From contig VWVT01000003.1 of assembly GCA_008638415.1 (NCBI GenBank), forward strand, positions 456,775 through 520,774: a DNA stretch of 64,000 nt. The letters run 5' to 3'. The notes under the pieces are model-generated. The model was not told the origin of the DNA, did no database searches, and saw only the letters and a program-made list of their open reading frames with translations. This stretch comes from Nocardiopsis sinuspersici. Its GTDB lineage: Bacteria; Actinomycetota; Actinomycetes; Streptosporangiales; Streptosporangiaceae. Position 1 is the first letter of the stretch, and each line of letters opens with the position of its first letter. Of the stretch, positions 16,605 to 24,274 are shown piece by piece. The position numbers and the translations under genes were made by a program.

Positions 16605-17780
16605 CTAGCCCCGGGCGGCCGACAGCACCACGTCGACCAGGCGCTCGGCGGCGTCGGGGCGTCCGTGCTCGCGGGCCCGCCCCGCGATCCGCGCGCGCCG
16701 CTGCGGGTCGTCCAGCAGGGGCTCCACCGCCTTGCGGAGCCCCTCCGCCGTGACCTCGTCCAACAGGGCCACCGCGGCACCCGACTCCTGGAGGTGGCGG
16801 GCGTTGTGCCGCTGCTCGTCGCCCGCGGAGGAGGCGAGCGGGACCAGCACGGCGGCCTTGCCCAGCGCGGTCAGCTCCGCGATCGTCCCGGCCCCGCTGC
16901 GGGAGACCACCACGTCGGCCAGCGCCAGCACGTCGGGCAGTTCCGGGCCGACGAAGTCCGTCAGGTGGTACCGCTCGGCGAGGTCGGGCGAAAGGTCGGC
17001 CGCACCGTGGCGCAGCCCCTCCAGGTTCGCCGCCCCGCACTGGTGGACGACGTTGGCGCGCTCGAGCAGCCACGGCAGGACGGCGCGGACCGTGTCGTTG
17101 ATCTGTGCCGAGCCCTGCGCCCCGCCCGTGACGTAGACGGTGGGGAGCGCGGGGTCGTGCCCCTTGAAGCCGAGCTCCTCGGCCGCGCGGTCGGCCTGCC
17201 CGGACAGCACCTCCGGACGCACCGGGTTGCCGGTCACCGAGGCGCGGGCACGCGCGGACCCCGGGAGCAGCTCGATCGTGGACGGGGAGGACACGGCGAC
17301 ACGGGCCGACACGCGGGCGAGGACCTTGTTGGCCAGCCCCAGGCGGACCGTCTGCTCGTGCACCACGAGCGGACGGCGGCACAGCTTCGCGGCCAGGCCC
17401 ACGGGAACCGCCACGTAGCCGCCGGTGGCCAGCACCGCGTCGGGCGCGAAGCCGGCGACCAGGCGCCGGGCCTGCGCGATCCCCAGCGGCACGTTGGCCA
17501 TGTCCCTGATGTTGGCCGGTGAGACCAGCTTGAGCGGGTTCTTCGAACGGCGGATCTTGCCGGTCGCGACCGGCGCGAAGGCGATCCCCTCGGCCGCCGC
17601 GACCCGGGACTCCAGGCTGTCCGCCGTGCCCACCCACAGCACGTCGAGGCTGTGGCCGGCCGCCTCCAGCCGGTCCCGCAGCGCGCGGACGGAGGTGAGG
17701 GCGGGATAGGTGTGCCCGCCCGTTCCCCCTCCGGTCACGATCAGACGGATATCCCGCAGGGGGAGGTCGTCGCTGCTCAC
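16605..17780 (-). CDS. MurG-like UDP-GlcNAc transferase (GT28), second-copy type
   Basis: GT-B glycosyltransferase of family 28, which in MurG adds GlcNAc to lipid I to make lipid II on the inner membrane face. The N-terminal glycine-rich loop GGGTGGHTYPAL is at about residues 17-28, the donor-side VTGGAQGSAQINDTV near 225, and the SRSGAGTIAELTALG segment near 305. GTG at 17780 is chosen (391 aa); GTG/TTG options upstream would add residues before the first strand. It sits alone, outside any division/cell-wall cluster, so it is probably a paralogue of the housekeeping murG; it may glycosylate another lipid. Confidence 0.82.
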   Translation of the reverse strand: MSSDDLPLRDIRLIVTGGGTGGHTYPALTSVRALRDRLEAAGHSLDVLWVGTADSLESRVAAAEGIAFAPVATGKIRRSKNPLKLVSPANIRDMANVPLGIAQARRLVAGFAPDAVLATGGYVAVPVGLAAKLCRRPLVVHEQTVRLGLANKVLARVSARVAVSSPSTIELLPGSARARASVTGNPVRPEVLSGQADRAAEELGFKGHDPALPTVYVTGGAQGSAQINDTVRAVLPWLLERANVVHQCGAANLEGLRHGAADLSPDLAERYHLTDFVGPELPDVLALADVVVSRSGAGTIAELTALGKAAVLVPLASSAGDEQRHNARHLQESGAAVALLDEVTAEGLRKAVEPLLDDPQRRARIAGRAREHGRPDAAERLVDVVLSAARG

Positions 17781-18028
17781 ATGGTTCCCATCTGGTCGCC
17801 CCGAGGCGGGGCAGAGCGAGGATATGACAAGGAGAGGGGCACACACGGGCGGTGCGGTGCCCGGAACGTGCCCCAGAACACCGTAGCCCTCGGCGAACCC
17901 GTCGCAGAACAGGAGTTCCCGTGCCGCCGCGGTGGACGGGGACGGAGTACGCGGCCGCCCGTGGTCCGCCTGATGTCCGAGGCGTCCGAGGACGTGCGCG
18001 ACACGCCGTCCTGACGCTCCCCGGCGTG

Positions 18029-18054
18029 CGTTCTCCGCTTCGGAGCGGAGAACG
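18029..18054 (-). terminator. terminator hairpin after GntR gene
   Basis: CGTTCTCCGCT (18029-18039) and AGCGGAGAACG (18044-18054) form a perfect 11-bp stem with a 4-base loop, 27 bp past the GntR stop. The rest of the 300-bp gap 17781-18080, between the MurG-like start and this gene's end, holds nothing else I could support. Confidence 0.7.
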
Positions 18055-18080
18055 TGCGGGCCCGGCGGCGCCCGCCGCGG

Positions 18081-18788
18081 TCAGGCCCGCTCCTCCATGG
18101 CGGTGAACGCGGTGACCAGCTGGTCCTCGGAGGTGTCCAGGTAGGTCGCCAGCTCCTCCGCCGCGCCCCGCGGGTCGCCCGAGGCCAGCAGCGTGTGGAT
18201 CCGGCGGTTCCAGTCCAGGTACGGGGCGTGGAACTCCCGGGGCGCGTCCATCACGTGGAAGACCAACCGTGTCTCGGCCAGCACCTGGCTCATGAACTCG
18301 TTCACCCGCGCGCTCTCCGAGAGCCCGGCGACGGCCTGGTGGAAGCGCATGTTGGCGGTACCCATCCGCCACCAGTCCTCCCGCTCCCGCGCGGCCTCGC
18401 CCTCGTCCACGGCCGCGCCCACCAGGCGCACCGCCTCCTCGGCGGGGGCCGTGGCATCGCGCAGCGCGGGGAGCTCCAGGGTCCTGCGGGCCTTGAACAG
18501 GTCGCGGACGTCATCGCTGGTCGGAAGGCCGACGAACACGCCCCGGTGCATCTGGTGCACCAGCAGCCGCTCGCGCACCAGCAGCCGGAACGCCTCGCGC
18601 AGGGTGTTGCGGGAGACCCCGAGCTCCTCGCACAGGCGCTCCTCCGACAACCGCCGCCCCGGCGGGTACACCCCGTCGATGAGGGACTCGCGCAGCAGCT
18701 CCGCGACCCGTTCGGCCTGGGTCGGCATCGGGGGGAGGAGGCGCGTACGGCCGGTGGACCGGTCGGCGCGGGTGTCCGTGGCCGTCAC
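18081..18788 (-). CDS. GntR family (FadR/FCD type) regulator of the oxoproline operon
   Basis: 235-aa repressor with an N-terminal winged helix (LSEERLCEELGVSRNTLREA, residues ~48-67) and a C-terminal FCD effector domain with the metal-ligand-like D/H pattern (FHQAVAGLSES..). Start GTG 18788 has AAGGAG six bases upstream. Divergent from the NRAMP-pxpABC operon, which it very likely controls, with the palindrome at 18999-19029 as operator candidate. The effector could be 5-oxoproline or a related acid; that is inference. Confidence 0.85.
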   Translation of the reverse strand: MTATDTRADRSTGRTRLLPPMPTQAERVAELLRESLIDGVYPPGRRLSEERLCEELGVSRNTLREAFRLLVRERLLVHQMHRGVFVGLPTSDDVRDLFKARRTLELPALRDATAPAEEAVRLVGAAVDEGEAAREREDWWRMGTANMRFHQAVAGLSESARVNEFMSQVLAETRLVFHVMDAPREFHAPYLDWNRRIHTLLASGDPRGAAEELATYLDTSEDQLVTAFTAMEERA

Positions 18789-18998
18789 AGGTTCTCCTTC
18801 GGTGCTGGCGTCGGTCGTTCCATTGTCGCCGACGCGCCGCACTCCTGGGGGAGCGGGGCGCCGGAGAGGCCGGGTCATCGGACCATCGGGTCATCGTGGC
18901 AGAGCTCTCCGGAGGGGCCTCAGGGGCGGGTGAAACAGGTGGATCCCCTGCTACGCGGGTGACCTGGGATTTTTGCTGATCCACTCTTTACCCGGCTT

Positions 18999-19029
18999 GT
19001 TGGATTGAAGTATCGTTCAACAATCCAAC
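18999..19029. promoter_or_regulatory. operator candidate in GntR/NRAMP divergent region
   Basis: GTTGGATTG (18999-19007) and CAATCCAAC (19021-19029) are a perfect 9-bp inverted repeat separated by 13 bp; inside it TTGAA (19005-19009) and TTCAA (19016-19020) form a second, nested repeat. The block is AT-rich against the surrounding DNA and lies 60 bp before the NRAMP start. The rest of the 301-bp gap 18789-19089 shows no gene. Confidence 0.6.
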
Positions 19030-19089
19030 GATGGCGCGGCCGTCAGTCATCGCGTCACCGCCCCCGTCCCGCACCCCCTGGAGAGCTCC

Positions 19090-20340
19090 ATGGGCGACAC
19101 GCCCCCCGCACCCCCGAAGGTGCGCCCCCGTCCCGGGCGGATCGTGCTGAGCAGCAGCCTGCTCGGCGCGATGTTCCTCATGGCGACCAGCGCCATCGGT
19201 CCCGGCTTCATCACCCAGACCACCACCTTCACCGCCCAGCTCGGCGCGACCTTCGCGTTCGCCATCCTGGTCTCGGTCCTGGTCGACATCGCCGTCCAGC
19301 TGAACATCTGGCGGATCATCGGGATCGCCGACATGCGCGCCCAGGACCTGGCCAACAAGGTCCTCCCCGGCGCGGGCTACCTGCTGGCCGTCCTGATCGT
19401 CTTCGGCGGCCTGGTCTTCAACGTCGGCAACCTCGCGGGCACGGGCCTCGGGCTGAACGCGATGCTCGGATTCGACCCCGAACTCGGCGCCGTCCTCTCC
19501 GCGCTCCTCGCCGTCGTCATCCTCGGCGTCAAGAAGCTGGGCGTGGCCCTCGACCGCGTCCTGATCGTGCTCGGCCTGGCCATGATCTGCCTGACCGTGT
19601 ACGTCGCCTTCGTGTCCCAGCCCCCGGTCGGCGACGCCCTGCGCCAGGCCGTCCTGCCCGAGCGGATGGGCACGGACGTCTTCCTCGCCACGGTCACCAT
19701 CATCGGCGGCACGGTCGGCGGCTACATCACCTACGCGGGCGTGCACCGCCTCGTCGAGTCGGGCCAGGGCGGCCGCGGCAACCTCCGGGCCATCACGCAG
19801 ACCTCCGTCACCGGCATCGTCGTCACCGGGGTCATGCGCGTGGTCCTGTTCCTGGCCATCCTCGGCGTCGTCGCCGGCGGAGCCGACATCCTGGCGGCCC
19901 CCAACCCCTCCGCGGAGGCCTTCCACCAGGCCGCGGGCGAGGCCGGGATGCGCCTGTTCGGCATGATCATGTGGGCCGCGGCGGTCAGCTCCGTCATCGG
20001 CGCCTCCTACACCTCGGTCTCCTTCGTCACGAGCTTCCACCCGTGGCTGGAGAAGCGCCGCGGCGTCCTGGTCACCGTGTTCATCGGCGTCTCGCTGGGG
20101 ATCCTGCTGCTGTCCGGACAGGCCCCGAACACGCTGCTGATCCTGGCCGGCGCACTGAACGGCGTGATCCTGCCGGTCGGCCTCGGCATCATGCTGTGGG
20201 TCGCGGCCCGCCGCTCCGGTGACCTGCTGGGCGGCTACCGCTACCCGCGCTGGCTCATCGCCGTCGGCGTCGCCGCCTGGGCGCTCACCGCCTACATGGC
20301 GGTCAGCTCCCTGAGCGGCATCGTCGCCCTCTGGCAGTAG
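19090..20340 (+). CDS. NRAMP-fold transporter lacking metal motifs (YcsG-like), oxoproline operon
   Basis: 416-aa polytopic protein of the NRAMP/LeuT-fold family with about 11 helices. The TM1 region starts GPGFIT at residue 37, but where divalent-metal NRAMPs have DPGN this protein has TAQL (residues 48-51), and the TM6 Met-Pro-His is replaced by Gly-Gly-Tyr. Metal transport is therefore unlikely. Bacillus subtilis YcsG, in the ycsF-ycsG-kipIA operon, is the closest known context. Being first in the pxpABC operon, it may import 5-oxoproline or another small acid. ATG start with GGAGAG five bases upstream. Confidence 0.85.
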   Translation: MGDTPPAPPKVRPRPGRIVLSSSLLGAMFLMATSAIGPGFITQTTTFTAQLGATFAFAILVSVLVDIAVQLNIWRIIGIADMRAQDLANKVLPGAGYLLAVLIVFGGLVFNVGNLAGTGLGLNAMLGFDPELGAVLSALLAVVILGVKKLGVALDRVLIVLGLAMICLTVYVAFVSQPPVGDALRQAVLPERMGTDVFLATVTIIGGTVGGYITYAGVHRLVESGQGGRGNLRAITQTSVTGIVVTGVMRVVLFLAILGVVAGGADILAAPNPSAEAFHQAAGEAGMRLFGMIMWAAAVSSVIGASYTSVSFVTSFHPWLEKRRGVLVTVFIGVSLGILLLSGQAPNTLLILAGALNGVILPVGLGIMLWVAARRSGDLLGGYRYPRWLIAVGVAAWALTAYMAVSSLSGIVALWQ

Positions 20341-20410
20341 GAACCGGTCCGCGGCCCGGGCGGGGTAGGAACCCCGTGAGGGACCAGAAGAAGAACGAGG
20401 AGCACCGACG

Positions 20411-21178
20411 TTGCGCATCGACCTCAACTCCGACCTCGGCGAGAGCTTCGGCCGCTGGGAGCTCGGCGACGACCAGGCCCTGCTGTCCATCGTCACCAGC
20501 GCCAACGTCGCCTGCGGATTCCACGCCGGTGACCCGTCCGTGCTGCGCCGCACCACGAGCGAGGCCGCGGCCAGGGGGGTGGCCGTCGGAGCGCACGTGA
20601 GCTACCGCGACCTCGCCGGGTTCGGCCGCCGCTTCGTCGACGTACCTCCCGCCGAGCTGACCGACGAGGTCCTCTACCAGATCGGCGCCCTGTCCGCGTT
20701 CACCCGCCTGGCCGGGGACCGCGTCCGCTACGTCAAGCCGCACGGCGCGCTCTACAACACGATCGTGCACCACGAGGAGCAGGCCGCCGCGGTCGTCGCG
20801 GCCGTGAGGGCCTTCGACCCCGGCCTGCCCGTGCTCGGGCTGCCCGGGTCCCGGTTCCTGCGCCTGGCGGAGGAGGCCGGACTGCCCACCCACCGCGAGG
20901 CGTTCGCCGACCGCGCCTACACCCCGGAGGGCGTACTGGTGTCGCGCCGCGAACCCGGCGCCGTGCTCCACGACCCGGAGGAGATCGCCCAACGCTGCCT
21001 GCGCATCGCCCACGGCGAGCCGGTCGAGGCGGTCGACGGCACCCGGATCCGCGTCGAGGCCGACTCCCTGTGCGTACACGGCGACAGCCCCGGGGCCGTG
21101 GACATCGCCCGGGCCGTGGCCGCGAGGCTGCGCGCCGAGGGCGTCACCGTCGCACCGTTCACGGGGCGGAACGCGTGA
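20411..21178 (+). CDS. pxpA: 5-oxoprolinase subunit A (LamB/YcsF family)
   Basis: Subunit of the ATP-dependent bacterial 5-oxoprolinase that opens L-5-oxoproline to glutamate together with PxpB and PxpC. 255 aa, normal length. The N-terminal [12 protein letters not shown] and the internal VKPHGALYN motif are family hallmarks. Starts at TTG 20411, eight bases after AGGAG; the D-L-N-S-D strand begins at once, so no later start fits. 70 bp after the transporter gene, 25 bp before pxpB. Confidence 0.95.
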   Translation: MRIDLNSDLGESFGRWELGDDQALLSIVTSANVACGFHAGDPSVLRRTTSEAAARGVAVGAHVSYRDLAGFGRRFVDVPPAELTDEVLYQIGALSAFTRLAGDRVRYVKPHGALYNTIVHHEEQAAAVVAAVRAFDPGLPVLGLPGSRFLRLAEEAGLPTHREAFADRAYTPEGVLVSRREPGAVLHDPEEIAQRCLRIAHGEPVEAVDGTRIRVEADSLCVHGDSPGAVDIARAVAARLRAEGVTVAPFTGRNA

Positions 21179-21203
21179 ACCCCGCCGGGAAGGAGGAGTC
21201 CTC

Positions 21204-21821
21204 GTGCGTTTCCTGAGGTGCGCCGACACCGGCGTGCTCGTGGAGGTCGCCGACCTGGCCGAGGTGATCGCGCTGCGTGCCGCCCTGGAGGCGGATCCCG
21301 TCCCCGGCGTCACCGACGTCGTCCCGGCCGCCCGCACGCTGCTGCTGCGCGTCGGGCCCGGTACCGACCCGGACGCGGTCGCCGAGGCCGTCTCCGGGCT
21401 GCGGCCGGATCCCGGGGCCGGACGGGGCGCCGGCGAGACGGTCACCATCCCGGTGTCCTACGACGGGGAGGACCTGGACGACATCGCCGAGCTGACCGGC
21501 CTGACCAGGCGCGGTGTGGTCGAGGCGCACACCGGCGCCCTCTGGACCGTCGCGTTCTGCGGCTTCGCGCCCGGGTTCGGCTACATGGTCGGCGACGACC
21601 CGCGCCTGCACGTGCCCCGGCGCGGTGAGGCGCGCACCCGCGTTCCCGCCGGGTCGGTGGCGCTGGCCGGGGAGTTCACGGGCGTGTACCCGCGCAGCTC
21701 GCCCGGGGGCTGGCAGCTGCTCGGCCGTACCGACGCCGGGATCTGGGACCTGGACCGCGATCCGCCCGGCCTGCTCAGGCCCGGTGTCCGCGTGCGCTTC
21801 ACCGAGGCGGGGACCTCGTGA
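21204..21821 (+). CDS. pxpB: 5-oxoprolinase subunit B (KipI family)
   Basis: 205-aa cyclophilin-like subunit of 5-oxoprolinase (allophanate hydrolase subunit 1 family). It carries the conserved segment VAFCGFAPGFGYMVGDD and the downstream R-x-P-R-R...R-x-P-A-G-S-V pattern. GTG start behind AAGGAGGAG. Stop overlaps the GTG of pxpC (GTGA), as expected for a subunit pair made in equal amount. In B. subtilis KipI also inhibits kinase KinA; no sporulation partner is visible here. Confidence 0.94.
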   Translation: MRFLRCADTGVLVEVADLAEVIALRAALEADPVPGVTDVVPAARTLLLRVGPGTDPDAVAEAVSGLRPDPGAGRGAGETVTIPVSYDGEDLDDIAELTGLTRRGVVEAHTGALWTVAFCGFAPGFGYMVGDDPRLHVPRRGEARTRVPAGSVALAGEFTGVYPRSSPGGWQLLGRTDAGIWDLDRDPPGLLRPGVRVRFTEAGTS

Positions 21822-22690
21822 GCGGCGGCGCCCGGCGCAGCGCCCTGGAGGTCCTGGCCGCGGGGCCCATGACCACGGTCCAGGACACGGGACGGTTCGG
21901 CCACGCCGACCTGGGCGTGGGCCGCTCCGGCGCCGCCGACGCCGGCTCCCACGCCCTGGCCAACCGGCTGCTCGCCAACCCCCCGGACGCCGCCGCCCTG
22001 GAGACCACCCTGGGCGGGCTGAGCGTGCGCGCCCGCGGCCCGGTGACCGTCGCCGTCACCGGTGCCGAGGCGCCCCTGAGGGTGGACGGGCGCGGTGCGG
22101 CCGCCAACACGGTGCTGCACCTGCCCGACGGCGCGGAGCTGACCATGGGCGTGCCCGGCCGAGGGCTGCGCTCCTACCTGGGTGTACGCGGCGGGGTGGA
22201 CGTCCCGCCGGTCCTGGGCTCGCGCAGCACCGACGTCCTGGCCGGGCTGGGACCCGGCCTCCCCGTGCCCGGGACGCTGCTCCCGGTCGGACCCGTGCCC
22301 GCGGCGCTGCCGAACGTGGACCACGCCCCAACCGCGCCCGTCGGCGGACCCGAGGTGGTCCTGCGGGTCGTCCTGGGGCCGCGCGACGACTGGTTCACCG
22401 AGGAGGCCGTCGGCACGCTGCTGTCGTGCGGGTACGAGGTGACCCCGCGCAGCGACAGGGTCGGCGCCCGCCTGTCCGGTCCCGGCCTGGAACGCGCCCG
22501 CACGGGCGAGCTGCCCAGCGAGGGCATGGTCGCGGGATCGATCCAGGTCCCGCCGGGCGGCGAACCGGTGCTGTTCCTGGCCGACCACCCCGTGACCGGC
22601 GGCTACCCGGTGGTGGCCGTCGTGTGCTCTGCGGACATGCCCGGGGCGGCCCAGGCGCGTCCGGGCACCCGTGTCCGCTTCACCCTCTGA
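21818..22690 (+). CDS. pxpC: 5-oxoprolinase subunit C (KipA family)
   Basis: 290-aa biotin-dependent-carboxylase-like (allophanate hydrolase subunit 2) protein that completes the 5-oxoprolinase complex. TTVQDTGRFGHADLGVGRSG near the N-terminus and GSIQVPPGGEPVLFLADHP near the C-terminus are the family's conserved blocks. GTG start overlaps the pxpB stop by four bases. A 10-bp-stem hairpin follows at 22727-22755 before the DUF1445 gene. Confidence 0.94.
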   Translation: MSGGARRSALEVLAAGPMTTVQDTGRFGHADLGVGRSGAADAGSHALANRLLANPPDAAALETTLGGLSVRARGPVTVAVTGAEAPLRVDGRGAAANTVLHLPDGAELTMGVPGRGLRSYLGVRGGVDVPPVLGSRSTDVLAGLGPGLPVPGTLLPVGPVPAALPNVDHAPTAPVGGPEVVLRVVLGPRDDWFTEEAVGTLLSCGYEVTPRSDRVGARLSGPGLERARTGELPSEGMVAGSIQVPPGGEPVLFLADHPVTGGYPVVAVVCSADMPGAAQARPGTRVRFTL

Positions 22691-22726
22691 GGACCCGGAC
22701 GGATCCGCCGGAGGCGGTGGAGCCGC

Positions 22727-22755
22727 CCGGGAGTCCCCCCGCACGGGACTCCCGG
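22727..22755 (+). terminator. hairpin between pxpC and DUF1445 gene
   Basis: CCGGGAGTCC (22727-22736) pairs with GGACTCCCGG (22746-22755), loop nine bases. It could end most transcripts after pxpC or act as a processing/attenuation site, since the next gene on the strand belongs to the same pathway. Confidence 0.5.
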
Positions 22756-22831
22756 ACCGTTCACGACCGGACACCGGCCGCTACCCGGCCGACCCCGACC
22801 AGGTCCCACCCGGGACGAAGGGCAGGAAACG

Positions 22832-23614
22832 ATGACATCACCGGCCGACCTCTCCCCGGCCCGCGCCCGCGCGCTGTTCCGCGACGGGCTCCGGGTCCCC
22901 ACCTCCGGCTACAGCGCGGGATACGCGCAGGCCAACCTCATCGCCCTGCCCCGCGAGGCGGCCTTCGACCTCCTGCTGTTCGCCCAGCGCAACCCCAAGC
23001 CCTGCCCGGTCCTGGACGTCACCGAGCCGGGTGGGACCAGCGCCTCGGTCTTCGACGGCGACCTGCGCACGGACCTGCCCGCCTACCGGGTCTACCGCGA
23101 CGGCGCGCTGGTGGAGGAGCGCACCGACGTCACCGACCTGTGGCGGGACGACCTGGTGGCCTTCCTCATCGGATGCAGCTTCACGTTCGAGGCGCCGCTG
23201 CTGGAGGCCGGCGTGCCGGTCCGCCACATCGAGACGGGCGGCAACGTCGCCATGTACACCACCAACCGGCGGTGCCGCCCGGCGGGCCGGTTCCGCGGTC
23301 CGCTGGTGGTGTCCATGCGGCCGATCCCCGCCGACCGGGTGGCCGACGCGGTGCGCGTCACCTCGCGCTACCCGGCGGTCCACGGCGCCCCGGTACACGT
23401 GGGCGACCCCGCCGCGCTGGGCATCGAGGACCTGGACCGGCCCGACTACGGCGATCCGGTGGAGGTGCGTCCCGGCGAGATCCCGGTCTTCTGGGCGTGC
23501 GGGGTGACTCCGCAGGCCGCCGTGGCCGCCTCCGCGCCCGAGTTCGCCATCGGCCACGCCCCCGGCCACATGGCCGTCACCGACGTGCGCGACTCCTCCT
23601 ACCAGGTGCCCTGA
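22832..23614 (+). CDS. DUF1445 family protein (putative hydro-lyase / D-glutamate cyclase-like)
   Basis: 260-aa member of the family containing B. subtilis YcsI and the D-glutamate cyclase domain of vertebrates, which makes 5-oxo-D-proline from D-glutamate. Recognised by [33 protein letters not shown] and the C-terminal [10 protein letters not shown]...[11 protein letters not shown]. It follows pxpABC by 141 bp, repeating the ycsI-kip association. A role in handling D-glutamate or an oxoproline isomer is reasonable but inferred. ATG start; a Shine-Dalgarno GGCAGGAA lies upstream. Confidence 0.86.
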   Translation: MTSPADLSPARARALFRDGLRVPTSGYSAGYAQANLIALPREAAFDLLLFAQRNPKPCPVLDVTEPGGTSASVFDGDLRTDLPAYRVYRDGALVEERTDVTDLWRDDLVAFLIGCSFTFEAPLLEAGVPVRHIETGGNVAMYTTNRRCRPAGRFRGPLVVSMRPIPADRVADAVRVTSRYPAVHGAPVHVGDPAALGIEDLDRPDYGDPVEVRPGEIPVFWACGVTPQAAVAASAPEFAIGHAPGHMAVTDVRDSSYQVP

Positions 23615-23687
23615 CGGGTTTGCGGCCGGACCGCCGGGGTAGTCGCGGGGCCGAGGACACGTCAGCCCACAACCGTAGGGGGCGCAA

Positions 23688-24173
23688 GTGGACGCACGTG
23701 AACAGTTGGTTTCCTGGCTCAACGACGCCTACTCGATGGAGAAGTCGCTGGAAGAGACCCTGGAGCGCCACGCCAAGGACGCCGAGGGAGAGCCCGAGGT
23801 CCATGCGCGCATCACCCGTCACATCGACGAGACGCGCAGCCAGGCGGAGACGGTCAAGGGATGCGTCGAGTCCCTGGGCGGCAAGGTCTCCAAGGCCAAG
23901 AGCGCGCTGTCCGAGATGATGGGCGCCGCACAGGGCATGGCGAACAAGCCCGCGAGCGACACGATGGTCAAGAACGCCATCTCCGACTACGCGGCCGAGC
24001 ACTTCGAGATCGCCTCGTACCGCGCGCTGATCGAGGCCGCCCGCGCGCTGGGCGAGGAGCAGATCGCGCTCAAGCTGACCTCCATCCTGCACCAGGAGGA
24101 GGACATGGCCCGCTTCCTGGAGGAGAAGCTCCCGGAGGCGGTGCGCGGAACGCTCTCCGCGTCCCAGAGGTAG
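23688..24173 (+). CDS. DUF892 (YciF-type) ferritin-like protein
   Basis: 161-aa all-helical protein of the YciE/YciF family, a ferritin-like four-helix bundle linked to stress responses. Acidic/His helix positions are kept: ..DAYSMEKSLEETL.., ITRHIDETR, AAEHFEIASYRALI and LHQEEDMARFL, giving E and H ligands for a di-iron site. Starts GTG 23688 after GGGGG; monocistronic, with a strong terminator at 24210-24240. Physiological role unknown; oxidative or osmotic stress is the usual association. Confidence 0.85.
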   Translation: MDAREQLVSWLNDAYSMEKSLEETLERHAKDAEGEPEVHARITRHIDETRSQAETVKGCVESLGGKVSKAKSALSEMMGAAQGMANKPASDTMVKNAISDYAAEHFEIASYRALIEAARALGEEQIALKLTSILHQEEDMARFLEEKLPEAVRGTLSASQR

Positions 24174-24209
24174 CGGTAAGGCGGAGAGGAAGACCTCCCC
24201 GCCGTGCCG

Positions 24210-24240
24210 ACGCCCCGGGAGGCCGCGCCTCCCGGGGCGT
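24210..24240. terminator. bidirectional terminator between DUF892 and VWA genes
   Basis: ACGCCCCGGGAGGC (24210-24223) and GCCTCCCGGGGCGT (24227-24240) form a perfect 14-bp stem with a 3-base loop, midway between two convergent genes. Confidence 0.85.
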
Positions 24241-24274
24241 TCGCGTGCCGTGGCCGCGAGGACGGCGTTCCGGT

